Shown one piece after another: positions 37,586 through 45,947 of a DNA stretch of 64,000 bases. This DNA comes from an uncultured Bacteroidales bacterium. GTDB lineage: Bacteria; Bacteroidota; Bacteroidia; Bacteroidales; UBA932. Both the position numbers and the translations under genes were made by a program. Where the stretch lies: positions 1-64,000 of the forward strand of contig CALVDT010000097.1 of assembly GCA_944326385.1 (NCBI GenBank), written 5' to 3'. The notes under the pieces were generated by a model. It was not told where the DNA came from. It made no database searches and worked only from the letters and a program-made list of their open reading frames with translations. Positions within the stretch are counted from its first letter, which is position 1. Every line of letters starts with the position of its first letter.

Positions 37586-37628
37586 AATTAAACGTACATT
37601 AAATCGTACATTAAATCGTACATTTAAA
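37586..37628 (+). repeat. Left inverted-repeat site of candidate invertible promoter, three tandem 12-bp units
   Basis: CGTACATT(T)AAA occurs three times at 12-bp period (37593, 37605, 37617). The first copy has the extended form AATTAAACGTACATTAAA (37586-37603), matching the reverse complement of the right site at 17 of 19 positions. The third copy, CGTACATTTAAA, matches it perfectly over 12 bp. Confidence 0.8.
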
Positions 37629-37642
37629 AGCGATAGTCTTTG

Positions 37643-37673
37643 CAAATTTACACATTATTTCCAATAATACTAA
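37643..37673 (-). promoter_or_regulatory. Promoter inside the candidate invertible segment, facing the minus operon
   Basis: TAAATTTG followed by C (37643-37650 on the minus strand) is a perfect TAnnTTTG(C) -7 element. TTAG (37670-37673) lies exactly 19 nt upstream and matches TTTG at three of four bases. Transcription would start near 37636 and reach the ATG at 37584. No comparably good promoter points toward the plus-strand operon in this orientation. Confidence 0.7.
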
Positions 37674-37777
37674 TTTTTATCCGTAAATTTTCCGCAATGT
37701 CTTAGAATCCAAATCCATAGGCTTCCAGAACGCATGGACAGGCGGGCTGATTGTTTACGAAATCCGTTCATTGCAGG

Positions 37778-37796
37778 TTTAAATGTACGCTTAATT
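37778..37796 (-). repeat. Right inverted-repeat site of candidate invertible promoter
   Basis: TTTAAATGTACGCTTAATT, the reverse complement of the left site type. It is itself a dyad, TTAA-N2-GTAC-N2-TTAA, as expected for a serine recombinase site. The spacer to the left repeats is 149 bp (third copy) or 174 bp (first copy). Confidence 0.8.
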
Positions 37797-37856
37797 AGTC
37801 ACTTAGCCCATCGAGGCTATATGTCGGTAAGGTAGATTTTTTAAGGAATAGCCATT

Positions 37857-39182
37857 GTGAAAGGAATGTGTAGTGTTTCCTCCGGGATTTCATGCTTTCG
37901 TTTCTACATGGTAAGCCTGCTTATGCTGTGCTCCATGGTTGCAGTCCATGCCGGTCCGTACGGACAACCGGCAGCGGACGCTTCTGCCAATTCCACCGCT
38001 GACAACCGTGATTCATTGCAGACCAGGACATTCCGCAAAGAATACACGATATATTTCAAGATAAACAGCTGGGATATCGACACCACCCTGCGCGGGAACG
38101 GAGAGACAATCCGCCGGATGCGGAGGGAGATGGACAGCCTGATTTCCCGCGGCATCATCACCACCGACTCCATCTCTATCGTCTCTGCCGCCTCACCTGA
38201 CGGCGGTACGGCATTCAACCAGTGGCTGTCCGGCAAGCGTGGGGCAGCTGCAAGGAAACTGCTCGAAAGATTCTATCCCGGCATCGATCCCGAAATCGTG
38301 TTCGTGAACCCTGTAGGAGAAGACTGGGATACATTCAGGAAAGTCGTCTACGGAGACAAGGATATCCCTGAAAGGGAAAGACTGATAGAACTCATGGAGT
38401 CGGATGCCTCACCGGAGGAGAAAGAGAGGGTGCTCAGATCCATGAGACAGACGTTCAGGTATATCCTGAAGCATCATATTCACCTGATGAGAGCCTCGGC
38501 CGTGACATTCGGGATATCCATGCCGTTGATCACACTGCCGTCAGCTCCGGAACCGGAAAAGCCGGAACTGTCCATATATCAGGGAGATTTCAAATACAGG
38601 CGGATGCCTGAAGCCAGGCCGCAGCCTTCGGAGAAGAAAATGATATTGGCGGCAAGGACGAACCTTCTGGTTCCGGCTCTCAACGTGGGAGTCGAGGTGC
38701 CGATCAAGTACAACTGGTCCGTGGGCGCCGACTATTACTTCCCTTGGTGGCTCGCCAAGAGCAACATGTATTGCGCGGAAATGCTCGGCTGGTTCGTGGA
38801 CACCAAATACTGGTTCGGCAAGGACAGAGGCGAAGGAGACAAACTGAAAGGCCACGCCGTAGGAGCATACGCAGGATTCGGCTACTATGACTATCAGTGG
38901 AAAAAAAGCGGACATCAGGGCGAATACATCGACGTGGGCGTAGACTACACATACTCGATTCCCCTCGCCAAGGAAAAGCTGAGAATGGAATTCAACATCG
39001 GTCTCGGCTGGATACACACCGTAGCCAGACATTACACACCTACCGATGATTACGTGGACCTTATAAAGGACCCGGGCATAAAGCATCGCAAATACAACTT
39101 TTTCGGCCCCACCCGCGCATCGGTTTCATTGGTCGTACCGATCAGGGTGAAGGTAAAAAGCAATGGAGGGGTCGGAAGATGA
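37857..39182 (+). CDS. OmpA-like plus DUF3575 outer-membrane protein, first gene of plus fimbrial operon
   Basis: A 441-residue exported protein with a signal peptide ending near AVHAG. Residues about 60-210 form an OmpA-like region (YTIYFKINSWDIDTTLRGN, SIVSAASPDGG). Residues about 255-441 are a DUF3575-type barrel (LAARTNLLVPALNVGVEVPI, MYCAEMLGWFVDTKYW, IDVGVDYTYSIPL). It thus joins in one chain the functions split between the first two genes of the opposite operon. Start is GTG at 37857 or ATG at 37866. It lies 60 nt from the right inverted repeat, so inversion would place the promoter directly ahead of it. Confidence 0.86.
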   Translation: MKGMCSVSSGISCFRFYMVSLLMLCSMVAVHAGPYGQPAADASANSTADNRDSLQTRTFRKEYTIYFKINSWDIDTTLRGNGETIRRMRREMDSLISRGIITTDSISIVSAASPDGGTAFNQWLSGKRGAAARKLLERFYPGIDPEIVFVNPVGEDWDTFRKVVYGDKDIPERERLIELMESDASPEEKERVLRSMRQTFRYILKHHIHLMRASAVTFGISMPLITLPSAPEPEKPELSIYQGDFKYRRMPEARPQPSEKKMILAARTNLLVPALNVGVEVPIKYNWSVGADYYFPWWLAKSNMYCAEMLGWFVDTKYWFGKDRGEGDKLKGHAVGAYAGFGYYDYQWKKSGHQGEYIDVGVDYTYSIPLAKEKLRMEFNIGLGWIHTVARHYTPTDDYVDLIKDPGIKHRKYNFFGPTRASVSLVVPIRVKVKSNGGVGR

Positions 39183-40189
39183 TACGGAAAATTTCGGGTG
39201 CCGGATTCCCGGCAATTAAAATATCCACGGCAGTCGGAAAGAGGATGATATTGCCGTTCACGGCAATGATAATGACAGCTGCCGTTCTCGGAGGCTGCAA
39301 GCGGCGTCCCCTGACCCAGGCCGACAACAATGTGATAGTCAACATCGAAATCGAAAAGGAAATCGTGAACTACACGTACGAAGAGGATCCGTCCATGATG
39401 AGGGTAATGTTCTTCGACAGTGAAGACGGGACTTTCGCCACCCAGGTCTTCCTCCCTGCGACCGGAGGCACCGCCAATGTGATTCCCGGACAGAGCTATC
39501 ATGTCCTGACATACAATTTCGACACGGAATCCACAGTGGTCGGCTCGGAATACAACTTCCACGGCATATACGCCACGACGAACGAAGTGCCGGAAAGCAT
39601 CAAGAGCCGTCTGAGAAGCCGGGCGACCAGATACGATGACGAACTGATAGTATATGAGCCTGACCATCACTTCGTCGCCAGACTTACGGACTGCCATGTA
39701 CCGGCACGAAGCATTGATGCACCTCCCGTGGTGATTGACCTGAATGCGGAAACCATAGTCGAGACATGGAAAGTCTATATAGACAGGCTGCAAGGACTGC
39801 AATGGACAGCAAGCGTAGCCGGAGTAATCTCCGGACTCTCCCTGTCGAACACCCTTGCGTCGGACGAGGAATCAGACGAAACCGTCTCTGTCTTCTTCGA
39901 GACATTCCATATTGAAGCCGACGGAAAACTGGAGATAATATTCAACACCTTCGGAAGAAACCCTCAGGAAAGGCAGGTGCTCTCGCTCATGGTCACGGAT
40001 ACAGGCGGCGTCGGCCATGAATTCAATTTCGATGTGACGGAGGAATTCGAGGACAATCCGGAGCAGATAATACGGATAAAGACAGACAAAGTCGTCATAG
40101 ATGAGCCAAAGATACCGGATGGCGGAGGCGGAGGACTCGCTCCGGATGTGGATGAATGGGATGACATCATAATCGACATACCTATTTAG
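39179..40189 (+). CDS. DUF5119-like fimbria-associated lipoprotein
   Basis: A 336-residue lipoprotein (lipobox VLGGC) whose start overlaps the preceding stop as ATGA; an internal ATG at 39245 gives a more typical signal length. The pattern VNIEIEKEIVNYTYEEDPSMMRVMF-like opening, SYHVLTYNFDTE and PPVVIDLNAETIVETWKVYID matches DUF5119, a family seen beside Bacteroidales fimbrillin genes. It may take the place of the FimB/Mfa2 anchor, which this operon lacks; that role is inferred. The C-terminus has a Gly-rich and acidic tail. Confidence 0.8.
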   Translation: MIRKISGAGFPAIKISTAVGKRMILPFTAMIMTAAVLGGCKRRPLTQADNNVIVNIEIEKEIVNYTYEEDPSMMRVMFFDSEDGTFATQVFLPATGGTANVIPGQSYHVLTYNFDTESTVVGSEYNFHGIYATTNEVPESIKSRLRSRATRYDDELIVYEPDHHFVARLTDCHVPARSIDAPPVVIDLNAETIVETWKVYIDRLQGLQWTASVAGVISGLSLSNTLASDEESDETVSVFFETFHIEADGKLEIIFNTFGRNPQERQVLSLMVTDTGGVGHEFNFDVTEEFEDNPEQIIRIKTDKVVIDEPKIPDGGGGGLAPDVDEWDDIIIDIPI

Positions 40190-40199
40190 GCATCTGACT

Positions 40200-41579
40200 A
40201 TGGACAGGAAAAGGAACATGACATATACTATTATGTTACGGCTGACATGCTGCGTGGCTGCCGTGATACCGCTTGCCGCCTGCGTATCGGAGATGACGGT
40301 ATATGAAAGCGACGATACGGAGATAGGGCTGAAAGCGGTGAGCGGCATGACGACAAAAGGGCTGCCCGGTGCCATGGAAGGTCCCGACTACAACAGGTAC
40401 GAGACATTCGGGGTATTCGCATGGCATAAACTCACCGGTGCTCCGCAAAGCTGGACGGATTTCATCAAGGCAGAAAATGCCGGCAACCTTGTGACATACA
40501 TAGACAACAAGCCTTTCGCCAGACTCGGCACATGGTATGTCGGAGGATACAACACCTTGGACATCAGCATAGAGCGGAATACCGTGGACGGAGAGAAAGG
40601 AAAGAACTACGTAATGGAGATATCGGATGTCAGGAATACGCATGAGCCTTATTACTGGCCGAAATCAGGATATCTGGCCTTTGCGGGTTACAGTCCGTAC
40701 TACAGGTTCGAAATCGTGGAAGAGGAATATGAGGACGGAGGAGGAGAGATGAAGACAAGACTTGCATATCACTCGTCCAGGACAAGACTTGACAGCGGAG
40801 ATACCGATGTGGAATACACGGCTGATGCAGAACATCCGTATCTGAGCATCACGGGATTCACCCAGGGAAGATTCGAATGGGAGCACAACAACCACTGGGC
40901 GACGAACGAGACCTGCGATCTCATGTGGTTCGATGCAGATGAGAACCATACCGGCAATCTCGGTCTGTCAGGGAACGGCAAGGAGTCCGTAGACGTACAG
41001 TTCCACCATGCCTGTGCATGGCTTGACTTCAACCTCAGGGCAGAGGACGAGAAGGCTGACAGGAAATTCGTCATTCTGAAAGCCGTCCTGGAGAACATCT
41101 GCTGGAAAGGTGACTTCAGATCGGATGACGGTACCGGCAATGCCGTATGGACCAATCCGGGAGACCTCAGGGACATAATACTGTATTACAATATGGCAAA
41201 GGACGGGGAAGACAAGGAGACTATGTTCAACGCCATCACATACGAAGATTACTTCATGATAGACAAAATGATGGTGATACCCCAGCTGCTGGAGAAAGAG
41301 AATGCAGATGTCAGCCTCACCATATATTACAAGCAGCTCACGTCGGATACCGGATACCGTCCTGTGGACAATTACGGTGAAAACGACAACCCCGACGATT
41401 ATCTGTACACAGGCAGCCCGCTTACGGAAAAGACTACAATCACGCTTACTGCGGATAACGGGAAATGGGAGATGGGCAAGCACTATATCTACGATGTGAT
41501 ATTCGGCCTCGACAGGATAAAGGTCGTGCCGGCCACGGAAGAATGGCCGACACAGACAGGAACAGTGACAGCAAATTGA
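40200..41579 (+). CDS. Fimbrillin-family lipoprotein
   Basis: A 459-residue lipoprotein with lipobox LAAC, followed by an EIGLKAV..TTKG segment typical of fimbrillin-family proteins. It also has ETFGVFAWHK, YYWPKSGYLAFAGYSPY, a VDVQFHHACAWLDFNL strand and a late KWEMGKHYIYDVIFGLDRIKVVP. It is the first of five related subunit genes in tandem, probably structural components of the second fibre. It lies 10 nt after the DUF5119 gene. Confidence 0.85.
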   Translation: MDRKRNMTYTIMLRLTCCVAAVIPLAACVSEMTVYESDDTEIGLKAVSGMTTKGLPGAMEGPDYNRYETFGVFAWHKLTGAPQSWTDFIKAENAGNLVTYIDNKPFARLGTWYVGGYNTLDISIERNTVDGEKGKNYVMEISDVRNTHEPYYWPKSGYLAFAGYSPYYRFEIVEEEYEDGGGEMKTRLAYHSSRTRLDSGDTDVEYTADAEHPYLSITGFTQGRFEWEHNNHWATNETCDLMWFDADENHTGNLGLSGNGKESVDVQFHHACAWLDFNLRAEDEKADRKFVILKAVLENICWKGDFRSDDGTGNAVWTNPGDLRDIILYYNMAKDGEDKETMFNAITYEDYFMIDKMMVIPQLLEKENADVSLTIYYKQLTSDTGYRPVDNYGENDNPDDYLYTGSPLTEKTTITLTADNGKWEMGKHYIYDVIFGLDRIKVVPATEEWPTQTGTVTAN

Positions 41580-41621
41580 CAACGAGACATTTTATAAACA
41601 TAACAACCAACAAATCGACGA

Positions 41622-42710
41622 ATGAAAAAATTGATTTTCATCGCAGCAGCTGTTGCAGCAATGGCTGCCTGCACAAAAAGCCAGGTCGTCTACGATGACA
41701 CCGAAAACGAGATCGGCATCATGCCTGTATCCGACAAAGCGACAAAAGCCCTGTACGGCCCGGTAAAGGACGCCGTCTATCCTGAAGGCGAGAGCTTCGG
41801 AGTATTCGCCCAGCACTCTACAGCTGCAGCGGGTGAAACCTTTGCCACCGGTTCAGGGGAGCTCAATGATTACCTTGTCAATGTAGAGTTTGTTTATGAC
41901 AACACCACGGCATCCGATGCAGACGGGAAGAAATGGCATGGAAAAACGCCTTACTACTGGCCTAAGACAGGTTCCCTTTACTTTGCCGGCTACAGCCCTT
42001 ATTCCATAACTGCAGGGACAAGAGACTATGACTTCACCAGGACTGCTCCGAAACTTACCATCGCTGATTTTGTGCAGGGAGCATACAACTACAAAGACGG
42101 CTCGGCAACAGCTCCGGGAGGAAATGCCGGCGACTCATACCAGATGGTGGATCTCCTGTGGTTCGATGCCACTGCCAGCTCTGCAAATACGGGAGCACCG
42201 GCTGTAATCTTCAAGCATGCTCTTTCGTATATCACAATCAAGCTCGATGTCAGCACAGGGCTCGACAATCTGTTCTATCTCAAATCTGTCAAACTGTCCG
42301 ACATCGAGATGAAGGCAGATTTCGATTCAAATCCTGCAGCCGGAGCTGAAGAATGGAGCGGACATGAGAGTGCGGCAGAACTGGAACTTTATTCCGGAAA
42401 CCAGGTATTGTCCAGCACAACACCGTTCGTGATCGATGACATACTCATAATTCCGCAGACTACAAGCGGCTCCGTACTTACCATCACTTATGGACAGAAA
42501 GCGGCAGCCGATACTCCTGAAATAGAACAGACATACACCTTGAGCAACATTCTTGGCGGCGATGAGGCGTCAGCACCGAATGATACAGACAAATGGCTCA
42601 TGGGCAAACACTACACCTACCTGTTCACATTCACTGCCGATGAGATCAAGCTCACACCAAGCGTAGAGATCTGGTCTGAAATCTCCCGCGATTACGGTAC
42701 TATAAAATAA
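41622..42710 (+). CDS. Fimbrillin-family lipoprotein
   Basis: A 362-residue lipoprotein (MAAC lipobox) clearly paralogous to the preceding protein: NEIGIMPVSDKATKALYG, ESFGVFAQHS, PYYWPKTGSLYFAGYSPYS, FKHALSYITIKLD, KWLMGKHYTYLFTFTADEIKL. Smaller and lower in complexity than its neighbour, it could be the main shaft subunit of this fibre. The 42-nt gap before it is one of the longer spacings in the operon. Confidence 0.85.
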   Translation: MKKLIFIAAAVAAMAACTKSQVVYDDTENEIGIMPVSDKATKALYGPVKDAVYPEGESFGVFAQHSTAAAGETFATGSGELNDYLVNVEFVYDNTTASDADGKKWHGKTPYYWPKTGSLYFAGYSPYSITAGTRDYDFTRTAPKLTIADFVQGAYNYKDGSATAPGGNAGDSYQMVDLLWFDATASSANTGAPAVIFKHALSYITIKLDVSTGLDNLFYLKSVKLSDIEMKADFDSNPAAGAEEWSGHESAAELELYSGNQVLSSTTPFVIDDILIIPQTTSGSVLTITYGQKAAADTPEIEQTYTLSNILGGDEASAPNDTDKWLMGKHYTYLFTFTADEIKLTPSVEIWSEISRDYGTIK

Positions 42711-42712
42711 TA

Positions 42713-43603
42713 ATGAACAGCAATTCCAGAACATGCCTTTATTTTACGGCAGGGATGCTGATGATGACATCCTGTCTGTCTTCCGTCAAGACGGAGGACA
42801 GACAGGCCGTTATCGGCTTTCATCCCGTACTCGGACTGGAGGTACGTTCCGGAAATGAAACCGGATTTCCGGAAGAACTGGATTTCGGGGTATGGGCACT
42901 CGATGAAAGCGGCGGAAGATATATGGATGATGAGCGTATCTTCTTCAACGGGGACGGCTGGTCGGCCGGTACTCCTTACCTCTGGCCTGACGGGCAGCTG
43001 CGCTTCATCGGGTTTGCACCGTATTACCATGACATGACATTCGAAGATGACGGAAGCCTCTCCATTGACAGATATGATTCCGCCGTCCATCCTGACGGAC
43101 TGTACATATCGGACATGACTCCTGCGACAAGCAGGACAGACAGTCTTGTGGAAATAGACTTCCACCTTGCAACGGCCAGACTCGACTTCAGGGTCGCGAA
43201 CGGACTGAACACCGCGACTTCCGTCAGACTCGAGAAAATAATCATCAGAGGGATGTACTCCAGCGGGAGTTTCCGCTCCAACGGAGATCCGCAATGGCAA
43301 GTCAGCGGAGAAAAGGGGGACATCATATATTACGACTGCGGCAGGGATGGCGGAAGCACGGATGTCTCAAGAATGCCGGAGTTTTTCGGCAGCGCCGTCG
43401 AAATCATTCCGCAGAAATCGAACCCGACAGTCGAAGTGGTCTATTCCCTCCAGACTGCTGACAGCGAATGGCTCTTAGGCCAGGTGAACAGGACGGAGGA
43501 ACTTGAGGCGGAATGGGAGTCCGGGAGGAGATACACCTATACTCTGACATTGACCGAGACGATAGTCAAGCATTCACCCGGCATATCTACAGCCGCAGAA
43601 TAA
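42713..43603 (+). CDS. Fimbrillin-family lipoprotein
   Basis: A 296-residue lipoprotein (MTSC lipobox), the shortest fimbrillin of the operon. Conserved blocks are GFHPVLGLEVRSGNE, DFGVWALDES, PYLWPDGQLRFIGFAPYY, ATARLDFRVANGL and GRRYTYTLTLTETIV. It begins 2 nt after the preceding stop, suggesting coupled translation. A minor-subunit role is plausible but not shown. Confidence 0.82.
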   Translation: MNSNSRTCLYFTAGMLMMTSCLSSVKTEDRQAVIGFHPVLGLEVRSGNETGFPEELDFGVWALDESGGRYMDDERIFFNGDGWSAGTPYLWPDGQLRFIGFAPYYHDMTFEDDGSLSIDRYDSAVHPDGLYISDMTPATSRTDSLVEIDFHLATARLDFRVANGLNTATSVRLEKIIIRGMYSSGSFRSNGDPQWQVSGEKGDIIYYDCGRDGGSTDVSRMPEFFGSAVEIIPQKSNPTVEVVYSLQTADSEWLLGQVNRTEELEAEWESGRRYTYTLTLTETIVKHSPGISTAAE

Positions 43604-43607
43604 AGGA

Positions 43608-44852
43608 ATGGACATGAAGACTTTACGAATACATATTCTTGCCGCATCGCTGTTTGCCGCACTGTTTTCCGTATCATGCACCAAAACATGGACAGAAACA
43701 GGGCGGACGGACATTCATCAGGCCGATATGGCCATGAAGTTCAGCACCGAGGCTGCTGCCATGCCGGATTCCAAGGCTGTCATAGAATCTGACAGATTCA
43801 GCTCTGCCGGGAGCAGGATCATAATCTACGACAAACTTGCCGTCAGCGGAAATCCTGAATATGACATTTACATCGACGGCCAGACGGCAGGATACATGCC
43901 TGCAGTAGCTCAGGACGGGACCGTGACCGACTGGAATTTTCTTGACGAAAACGGCAATGCCGTGGAAAAATACTGGACCAGAAGCGGTACGCATTCCTTT
44001 ACCGCATTCACTTCCGGATACAGCTATCCGGCTTACGGAGAGACATTCACAGCATCAGCGGAAAAACGCGGTCTGCCATTTAACGGCCAGGTCGAATCGG
44101 ACTCGGCCGACCCGAATGCCGCCAAATATGAAGACGGTCTGAACTACAATCCGCGCCACGGATATCTTGTCATAAAGAACTGGACTGTAGACATGAACAA
44201 CCAGTTCGATTTCATGTATGCTCACCACACCCGGGATCTCGACGACCCGGACGACCTCAACCCTTACAGGGAAGTGCCCCTGCAGATGAAGCACCTGCTT
44301 TGCGCGGTGAAGTTCAATATCACGAATCTGGTGCCGTATGAGGAAACCTCAAGCCAGAAAGGACCGAGGAAGATATTAAGAAGCTTCTCCCTCCCTGCCG
44401 GCATCAGATCCACCGCTTCGGCATTGATAACACCGGATGCCGCCGACATAGTCCTGGACAATGACATCCAGTCAGGATACATCAGGGATTTCGGCCAGGA
44501 TTACAGCCTCGGCTACGGAGAAGCGAACACTGCGAATATATTTTCAGAGGAAGGCAACATAGGCACTGACGGGTTCATCCTGCTCTGGCCGCAGCCGGTG
44601 TCAGGGCTGTCGGCTGCGCTGGAATATACGGACAGGACGGAAAAACATGAATGGAGCTGGTCGTCCTTTGGATATGAGTGGGTAACGTACGACACTGAGC
44701 ACACTTCAGCTATCCCGCTCGCCACTAACAGTTTCACTTCCTGGCAGGCCGGAAGGAAATACATATACAACATTTACATCCAGGACAACAGGATTTCATT
44801 TACCGTCCAGGTAGTGGACTGGATATACGACGATGTCACCATTGAAGGATAA
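43608..44852 (+). CDS. Fimbrillin-family lipoprotein
   Basis: A 414-residue lipoprotein (SVSC lipobox) with MKFSTEAAAMPDSKAVIE after the signal, RIIIYDKLAVSG, WTRSGTHSFTAFTSGYSYP, and the family ending SWQAGRKYIYNIYIQ-like with FTVQVVDWIYDDV. It has a distinctive insertion (residues about 150-200) before the LLCAVKFNITNL strand. It starts 4 nt after the previous gene, and its stop overlaps the next start (TAATG). Confidence 0.82.
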   Translation: MDMKTLRIHILAASLFAALFSVSCTKTWTETGRTDIHQADMAMKFSTEAAAMPDSKAVIESDRFSSAGSRIIIYDKLAVSGNPEYDIYIDGQTAGYMPAVAQDGTVTDWNFLDENGNAVEKYWTRSGTHSFTAFTSGYSYPAYGETFTASAEKRGLPFNGQVESDSADPNAAKYEDGLNYNPRHGYLVIKNWTVDMNNQFDFMYAHHTRDLDDPDDLNPYREVPLQMKHLLCAVKFNITNLVPYEETSSQKGPRKILRSFSLPAGIRSTASALITPDAADIVLDNDIQSGYIRDFGQDYSLGYGEANTANIFSEEGNIGTDGFILLWPQPVSGLSAALEYTDRTEKHEWSWSSFGYEWVTYDTEHTSAIPLATNSFTSWQAGRKYIYNIYIQDNRISFTVQVVDWIYDDVTIEG

Positions 44853-45919
44853 TGAGAGGTATTTTACATATTATATACGGTATTCCGGCCATTCTGGCGA
44901 TGGCTGCCGCCGTCTCATGCTCCGACACGATAAGGCCTGAGCAGCAGGACGGGACGGACAGCAGGATCGCCTTTTACATGAAGACCGGCAGGACAGGCAC
45001 GAAAGGCATGATTGAAGATACAGACGCCCTGCTTGCCATGGGACCTGACCTCTACGTCACCGATATCAATGACGCTGCCGTATTCAGCGGCACACGCGTC
45101 GGATTCACAGGGAACGGAGTATGGAGATCCGACAAAGACTGGGTGACCGGGAAAGACTATGATTTCTACGGTTACATCACAAGCCCGGGAAACGGTGACG
45201 GGACCTCCATAACATTGAACAATGCCAACGGTACAGGTGTCACCATTACAGAGCCTTCCGTATACAGAGACGACAATGACTGGTGGTCCGACTACCTGAT
45301 GTCTTACAGGACATCTGCAAACGGGACTGACAGGGGACTTGTGAATCTGATGATGGAAAGGCTGACAGTCGGAGTGGAACTCTACATGTCCACGCCGAAC
45401 GACGAGAAAGTGACCCTTGAAACAGCCGAATTCCGGAATATAAACCGCAGGGCAACATCCAGTCTGACGACACATCATGTCTATACCCCGGGTGAAATCA
45501 TCGGTGAGGATATGCTGAATTCATGGCACACCGTGCAGGAGACAGGCAGCGGCAACAGGACAACATACCAGGTAAAAGACAAGGAAGTCAGGAAACTGGA
45601 TGCCGGACAGAAGTTCGGCTATGGCAGCGAATACAGGATCATGAGCTTTCTTGCAGTTCCACAGCCTACCCATGTGGAAGAAGCCGGAGCGGAATACAAT
45701 ATCGTCCTGTATCTTAAATACACGGTCCAGGAAGAGGTCGGCAGCACACCCGCAGAATATGAAACAGAACTCCTGCTGCAGGATTACCGCCCGACGGCAT
45801 GGGACAGAGGACACAGGATCAGATATTACGTGACCATCGATTCGAGTGTCGGCCTCACCGGCAACGTGGCGGCATGGAAGTCGATAGACTTCATAGAAGG
45901 GACATTGCTCCCCGACTGA
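44852..45919 (+). CDS. Fimbrillin-family lipoprotein
   Basis: A 355-residue lipoprotein (AVSC lipobox). GRTGTKGMIEDTDALL follows the signal, then DLYVTDINDAAVF, KDYDFYGYITSPG and LMMERLTVGVELYMS, with the ending GHRIRYYVTIDSSVGLTGNVA. It is more divergent than the first two fimbrillins. Its start overlaps the stop of the upstream gene by one base, indicating translational coupling. Confidence 0.8.
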   Translation: MRGILHIIYGIPAILAMAAAVSCSDTIRPEQQDGTDSRIAFYMKTGRTGTKGMIEDTDALLAMGPDLYVTDINDAAVFSGTRVGFTGNGVWRSDKDWVTGKDYDFYGYITSPGNGDGTSITLNNANGTGVTITEPSVYRDDNDWWSDYLMSYRTSANGTDRGLVNLMMERLTVGVELYMSTPNDEKVTLETAEFRNINRRATSSLTTHHVYTPGEIIGEDMLNSWHTVQETGSGNRTTYQVKDKEVRKLDAGQKFGYGSEYRIMSFLAVPQPTHVEEAGAEYNIVLYLKYTVQEEVGSTPAEYETELLLQDYRPTAWDRGHRIRYYVTIDSSVGLTGNVAAWKSIDFIEGTLLPD

Positions 45920-45947
45920 TTTTCAGAATGATTGACAGTTTTCAGAT

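Noticed and set aside
37593..37628. Three short repeats as a CRISPR-like array
   Set aside because: The units are 12 bp with no spacers between them and no cas genes are present; the inverted-repeat switch explains them better.
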